DNA from: Balanoglossus misakiensis
Taxonomy: Eukaryota > Hemichordata
DNA: 64,000 nt
Assembly: GCA_040954595.2 (NCBI GenBank)
Contig: CM082593.2
Location: 10,354,001-10,418,000, forward strand
Reading direction: 5' to 3'
Under the pieces are notes generated by a model that made no database searches, had not been told where the DNA came from, and was given only the letters and a program-made list of their open reading frames with translations. This document shows positions 58,401-64,000 of this stretch, piece after piece. The translations under genes were made by a program, and so were the position numbers. Numbering within the stretch: the first letter of the stretch is position 1; every line of letters starts with the position of its first letter.

Positions 58401-61400
58401 AAATGACAAATTTTCGATTTTGCAAAATCTCAAAATTTCGTCGATTTTTGAAAAAAAACGGGTGAAAATCATCAAAAAATGACACATTTTCGTCGACTTT
58501 GCAAAATCTCAAAATTTCGTCGATTTTTGAAAAAAATCATGGGTGAAAATCATCAAAAAATGACAAATTTTCGACTTTGCAAAATCTCAACATTTCGTCA
58601 ATTTTTGAAAAAATCGTGGGTGAAAATCATCAAAAAATGACAAATTTTCGACTTTGCAAAATCTCAAAATTTCGTCCATTTTTGAAAAAAAATCATGGGT
58701 AAAAATCATCAAAAATGACAAATTTTCGTCTTTGCAAAATCTCAAATTTTCGTCGATTTTTGAAAAAAAATCATGGTTGAAAATCATCAAAAAATGACAA
58801 AATTTTCGACTTTGTAAAATCACAAAATTTCGTCGATTTTGAAAAAAATCATAGGTTCGTCGATTTTTAAAAAAAAAACATGGGTGAAAATCATCAAAAA
58901 ATGACAAATTTTGAAAAAAAAACGGGTGAAAATCATCAAAAAAATGACACATTTTCGTCGACTTTGCAAAATCTCAAAATTTCGTCGATTTTTGAAAAAA
59001 ATCATGAGGGAAAATCATGAAAAAATGACAAATTTTCCTCTTTGCAAAATTACAAAATTTCGTCGATTTTTAAAAAAAGACATGGGTGAAAATCATGAAA
59101 AAATGACAAATTTTCGTCTTTGCAAAATCTCAAAATTTCGTCCATCTTTGAAAAAAATCATGGGTGAAAATCATCAAAAAATGACAAATTTTCGACTTTG
59201 CAAAATCTCAACATTTCGTCAATTTTTGAAAAAATCGTGGGTGAAAATCATCAAAAAATGACAAATTTTCGACTTTGCAAAATCTCAAAATTTCGTCGAT
59301 TTTTGAAAAAAATCATGGGGGAAAATCATGAAAAAATGACAAATTTTCCTCTCTGCAAAATCTCAAAATTTCGTCGATTTTTGAAAAAAAATCTTGGGTG
59401 AAAATCATCAAAAAATGACAAATTTTCGTCTTTGCAAAATCTCAAAATTTCGTCCATTTTTGAAAAAAAATCATGGGTAAAAATCATCAAAAATGACAAA
59501 TTTTCGTCTTTGCAAAATCTCAAATTTTCGTCGATTTTTGAAAAAAAATCATGGTTGAAAATCATCAAAAAATGACAAATTTTCGACTTTGTAAAATCAC
59601 AAAATTTCGTCGATTTTGAAAAAAATCATAGGTCGTCGATTTTAAAAAAAAAACATGGGTGAAAATCATCAAAAAATGACAAATTTTGAAAAAAAAACGG
59701 GTGAAAATCATCAAAAAATGACACATTTTCGTCGACTTTGCAAAATCTCAAAATTTCGTCGATTTTTGAAAAAAATCATGGGGGAAAATCATGAAAAAAT
59801 GACAAATTTTCCTCTTTGCAAAATCTCAAAATTTCGTCGATTTTTAAAAAAAGACATGGGTGAAAATCATCAAAAAATAACAAATTTTCGACTTTGCAAA
59901 ATCTCAAAATTTCGTCCATTTTTGAAAAAAAAATCATGGGTAAAAATCATCAAAAAATGACAAATTTTCGTCTTTGCAAAATCTCACAATTTCGTCGATT
60001 TTGAAAAAAATCATGTGTGAAAATCATCAAAAAATGACAAATTTTCGACTTTGCAAAATCTCAAAATTTCGTCAATTTTTGAAAAAATCATGGGTGAAAA
60101 TCATCAAAAAATAACAAATTTTCGTCTTTGCAAAATCTCAAAATTTCGTCCATTTTAAAAAAAAAACGGGGGAAAATCATCAAAAAATGACAAATTTTCG
60201 ACTTTGCAAAATCTAAAAATTTCGTCGATTTTTGAAAAAAATCATGGGTGAAAATCATCAAAAAATGACAAATTTTCGACTTTGCAAAATCTCAAAATTT
60301 CGTCGGTTTTGAAAAATAATATGGGTGAAAATCATCAAAAAATGACAAATTTTCGACTTTGCAAAATCTCAAAATTTCGTCGGTTTGAAAAAAATCATGG
60401 GTTCGTCGATTTTTTTAAATAAAAACATGGGTGAAAATCATCAAAAAATGACACATTTTCGACTTTGCAAAATCTCAAAATTTCGTCGATTTTTGAAAAA
60501 AATCATGGGGGAAAATCATGAAAAAATGACAAATTTTCCTCTTTGCAAAATCTCAAAATTTCGTCGATTTTTAAAAAAAGACATGGGTGAAAATCATCAA
60601 AAATAACAAATTTTCGACTTTGCAAAATCTCAAAATTTCGTCCATTTTTGAAAAAAAATCATGGGTAAAAATCATCAAAAAATGACAAATTTTGAAAAAA
60701 ACGGGTGAAAATCATCAAAAATGACACATTTTCGACTTTGCAAAATCTCAAAATTTCGTCGATTTTTGAAAAAATCATGGGGGAAAATCATGAAAAAAAT
60801 GACAAATTTTCCTCTTGCAAAATCTCAAAATTTCGTCGGTTTTTGAAAATAATATGGGTGAAAATCATCAAAAAATGACAAATTTTCGACTTTGCAAAAT
60901 CTCAAAATTTCGTCGGTTTTGAAAAAAATCATGGGTTCGTCGATTTTTTAAATAAAAACATGGGTGAAAATCATCAAAAAATGACACATTTTCGACTTTG
61001 CAAATCTCAAAATTTCGTCGATTTTTGAAAAAAATCATGGGGGAAATCATGAAAAAAATGACAAATTTTCCTCTTTGCAAAATCTCAAAATTTCGTCGAT
61101 TTTTAAAAAAAGACATGGGTGAAAATCATCAAAAAATAACAAATTTTCGACTTTGCAAAATCTCAAAATTTCGTCCATTTTTGAAAAAAAATCATGGTAA
61201 AAATCATCAAAAAATGACAAATTTGAAAAAAAACGGTGAAAATCATCAAAAAATGACACATTTTCGACTTTGCAAAATCTCAAAATTTCGTCGATTTTTG
61301 AAAAAAAATCATGGGTGAAAATCATCAAAAAATGACAAATTTTCGTCTTTGCAAAATCTCAAAATTTCGTCCATTTCTGAAAAAAAATTATGGGTAAAAA

Positions 61401-64000
61401 TCATCAAAAATGACAATTTTCATCTTTGCAAAATCTCAAATTTTCGTCGATTTTTGAAAAAAAATCATTGTTGAAAATCATCAAAAATGACAAAATTTCG
61501 ACTTTGCAAAATCTCAAATTTCGACGATTTTTGAAAAAAATCATGGGGGAAAATCATGAAAAAATGACAAATTTTCGTCTTTGTAAAATCTCAAAATTTC
61601 GTCCATCTTTGAAAAAAATCATGGGTGAAAATCATCAAAAAATGACAAATTTCGACTTTGCAAAATCTCAACATTTCGTCAATTTTTGAAAAAATCGTGG
61701 GTGAAAATCATCAAAAAATGACAAATTTTCGACTTTGCAAAATCTCAAAATTTCGTCGATTTTTTGAAAAAAATCATGGGGGAAAATCATGAAAAAATGA
61801 CAAATTTTCCTCTCTGCAAAATCTCAAAATTTCGTCGATTTTTGAAAAAAAATCTTGGGTGAAAATCATCAAAAAATGACAAATTTTCGTCTTTGCAAAA
61901 TCTCAAAATTTCGTCCATTTTTGAAAAAAAATCATGGGTAAAAATCATCAAAAATGACAAATTTTCGTCTTTGCAAAATCTCAAATTTTCGTCGATTTTT
62001 GAAAAAAATCATGGTTGAAAATCATCAAAAAATGACAAAAATTTTCGACTTTGTAAAATCACAAAATTTCGTCGATTTTGAAAAAATCATAGGTTCGTCG
62101 ATTTTTAAAAAAAAACATGGGTGAAAATCATCAAAAAATGACAAATTTTGAAAAAAAACGGGTGAAAATCATCAAAAAAATGACACATTTTCGTCGACTT
62201 TGCAAAATCTCAAAATTTCGTCGATTTTTGAAAAAAATCATGGGGGAAAATCATGAAAAAATGACAAATTTTTCCTCTTTGCAAAATCTCAAAATTTCGT
62301 CGATTTTTAAAAAAAGACATGGGTGAAAATCATCAAAAATAACAAATTTTCGACTTTGCAAAATCTCAAAATTTCGTCCATTTTTTGAAAAAAAATCATG
62401 GGTAAAAATCATCAAAAAATGACAAATTTTCGTCTTTGCAAAATCTCACAATTTCGTCGATTTTTGAAAAAAATCATGTGTGAAAATCATCAAAAAATGA
62501 CAAATTTTCGACTTTGCAAAATCTCAAAATTCGTCAATTTTTGAAAAAATCATGGGTGAAAATCATCAAAAATGACAAATTTCGTCTTTGCAAAATCTCA
62601 AAATTTCGTCCATTTAAAAAAAAAAACGGGGGAAAATCATCAAAAAATGACAAATTTTCGACTTTGCAAAAATCTAAAAATTTCGTCGATTTTTGAAAAA
62701 AATCATGGGTGAAAAATCATCAAAAAATGACAAATTTTCGACTTTGCAAAATCTCAAATTTCGTCGGTTTTTGAAAAATAAATATGGGTGAAAATCATCA
62801 AAAAATGACAAAATTTTCGACTTTGCAAATCTCAAAATTTCGTCGGTTTTGAAAAAAATCATGGGTTCGTCGATTTTTTTAAATAAAAACATGGGTGAAA
62901 ATCATCAAAAAATGACACATTTTCGACTTTGCAAATCTCAAAATTTCGTCGATTTTTGAAAAAAATCATGGGGGAAAATCATGAAAAAAATGACAAATTT
63001 TCCTCTTTGCAAAATCTCAAAATTTCGTCGATTTTTAAAAAAGACATGGGTGAAAATCATCAAAAAATAACAAATTTTCGACTTTGCAAAATCTCAAAAT
63101 TTCGTCCATTTTTGAAAAAAAATCATGGGTAAAAATCATCAAAAAATGACAAATTTTGAAAAAAAACGGGTGAAAATCATCAAAAAATGACACATTTTCG
63201 ACTTTGCAAAATCTCAAAATTTCGTCGATTTTTGAAAAAAATCATGGGTGAAAATCATCAAAAAATGACAAATTTTCGTCTTTGCAAAATCTCAAAATTT
63301 CGTCCATTTCTGAAAAAAAATTATGGGTAAAAATCATCAAAAATGACAAATTTTCATCTTTGCAAAATCTCAAATTTTCGTCGATTTTTGAAAAAAATCA
63401 TTGTTGAAAATCATCAAAAAATGACAAAATTTTCGACTTTGCAAAATCTCAAAATTTCGACGATTTTTGAAAAAAATCATGGGGGAAAATCATGAAAAAA
63501 TGACAAATTTCGTCTTTGCAAAATCTCAAAATTTCGTCCATCTTTGAAAAAAATCATGGGTGAAAATCATCAAAAAATGACAAATTTTCGACTTGCAAAA
63601 TCTCAACATTTCGTCAATTTTTGAAAAAATCATGGGGGAAAATCATGAAAAAATGACAATATTTCCTCTCTGCAAAATCTCAAAATTTCGTCGATTTTTG
63701 AAAAAAATCTTGGGTGAAAATCATCAAAAAATGACAAATTTTCGTCTTTGCAAAATCTCAAAATTCGTCCATTTTTGAAAAAAAATCATGGGTAAAAATC
63801 ATCAAAATGACAAATTTCGTCTTTGCAAAATCTCAAATTTTCGTCGATTTTTGAAAAAAAATCATGGTTGAAAATCATCAAAAAATGACAAAATTTTCGA
63901 CTTTGTAAAATCACAAAATTTCGTCGATTTTGAAAAATCATAGGTTCGTCGATTTTTAAAAAAAAAACATGGTGAAAATCATCCAAAAATGACAAATTTT
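49400..64000 (+). repeat. Satellite block D (3.8-kb unit, cgtcgac variant, indel-rich)
   Basis: Dominated by cacattttcgtcgactttg monomers, gtcggtttt(t)gaaaaataatatggg monomers and short aaaacgggtg monomers. The rare monomer ending ccattttaaaaaaaaaacggggg recurs at about 52488, 56318 and 60155 (3.83-3.84 kb apart) and again at 62612. A 1957-bp step links 49970 and 51927. From about 52.35 kb single-base losses or gains in homopolymers are frequent. Confidence 0.78.

Larger units (their letters stand above)
18051..64000 (+). repeat. Giant 78-bp satellite array with higher-order structure
   Basis: Consensus monomer in order: atcatgggtg, aaaatcatcaaaaaatgac, aaattttcgactttgc, aaaatctcaaaattt, cgtcgatttttgaaaaaa. 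The gggtg word recurs every 78-79 bp (for example 18181, 18259, 18338). About 27% GC with three CpGs, and about 590 monomers including short ones. The array starts mid-monomer at 18051 and runs off the window end without interruption by any gene or transposon. Variants (gtgaaaatgcatc, cgattgttg, gacgttgc, gggttcgttc, cacattttcgtcgac) are phased into higher-order repeats. All long open frames within it follow from the multiple-of-three period. Satellites of this kind are usually centromeric, pericentromeric or heterochromatic; that location is inference. Confidence 0.97.

Noticed and set aside
18101-63995. Dozens of 60-184 codon open frames inside the satellite
   Set aside because: They repeat a 26-residue unit, occur on both strands over the same bases, and break wherever monomer length changes. 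They reflect a 78-bp period, with no start context, splice sites or domains.
18051-64000. CRISPR-like regular repetition
   Set aside because: The repeats are directly adjacent with no unique spacers, and the context is eukaryotic.
1-64000. tRNA, rRNA or other structural RNA genes
   Set aside because: I noticed no A/B-box cloverleaf or rRNA-like segment. A covariance-model scan was not possible, so a small RNA could have been missed.

Overview
This is eukaryotic, almost certainly invertebrate-animal DNA. It has spliced exons with consensus donors and acceptors, a UBE2J1-type tail-anchor exon, two non-LTR (LINE) retrotransposon fragments, a hAT-like transposase remnant, several foldback/MITE families and a giant AT-rich satellite. 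There are no bacterial-style operons. The mix of L2/CR1-type LINEs, palindromic MITEs and frequent tacatgta words fits a marine invertebrate, but I cannot name the species.

Left part (1 to about 18050): gene-poor, repeat-rich DNA. The only host gene I can name is the last coding exon of a UBE2J1-like ER ubiquitin-conjugating enzyme on the minus strand (3487-4061). Its C-terminal tail anchor is very recognisable, but the exon carries an apparent 1-bp frameshift in a G5 run. A plus-strand, intron-containing hAT-like transposase fragment lies at 6399-7479 and is also frameshifted. A 5'-truncated L2/CR1-type LINE (8289 to about 9735, minus) interrupts an old tandem repeat with a period of about 245 bp. 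A second LINE (about 10426-13040, minus) keeps part of its endonuclease, the linker and the reverse transcriptase. Each LINE is split by a copy of the same 576-bp element flanked by TTAA. Two more TTAA-associated MITE families sit at 4363-5312 and 14297-15544. A single possible exon lies at 15612-15693.

Right part (18051 to the window end, about 46 kb): one uninterrupted satellite of about 590 monomers with a 78-bp consensus (about 27% GC). It is built from nested higher-order repeats: a 1.65-1.69 kb unit at 18.1-22.9 kb, a 5.3-5.5 kb unit seen at 22.9, 38.2 and 43.6 kb, a distinct sub-family at 28.9-36.3 kb, and a 3.8 kb unit at 52-64 kb. Short hybrid monomers of 27-42 bp are interspersed. 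Because 78 is a multiple of three, long open frames run on both strands; I regard these as by-products of periodicity and not genes. From about 52.35 kb onward single-base indels become much more common, which may reflect older array or poorer consensus sequence.

The genes here do not form a pathway. The window reads as the edge of a gene-containing, transposon-rich region passing abruptly into heterochromatic (possibly centromeric or pericentromeric) satellite.
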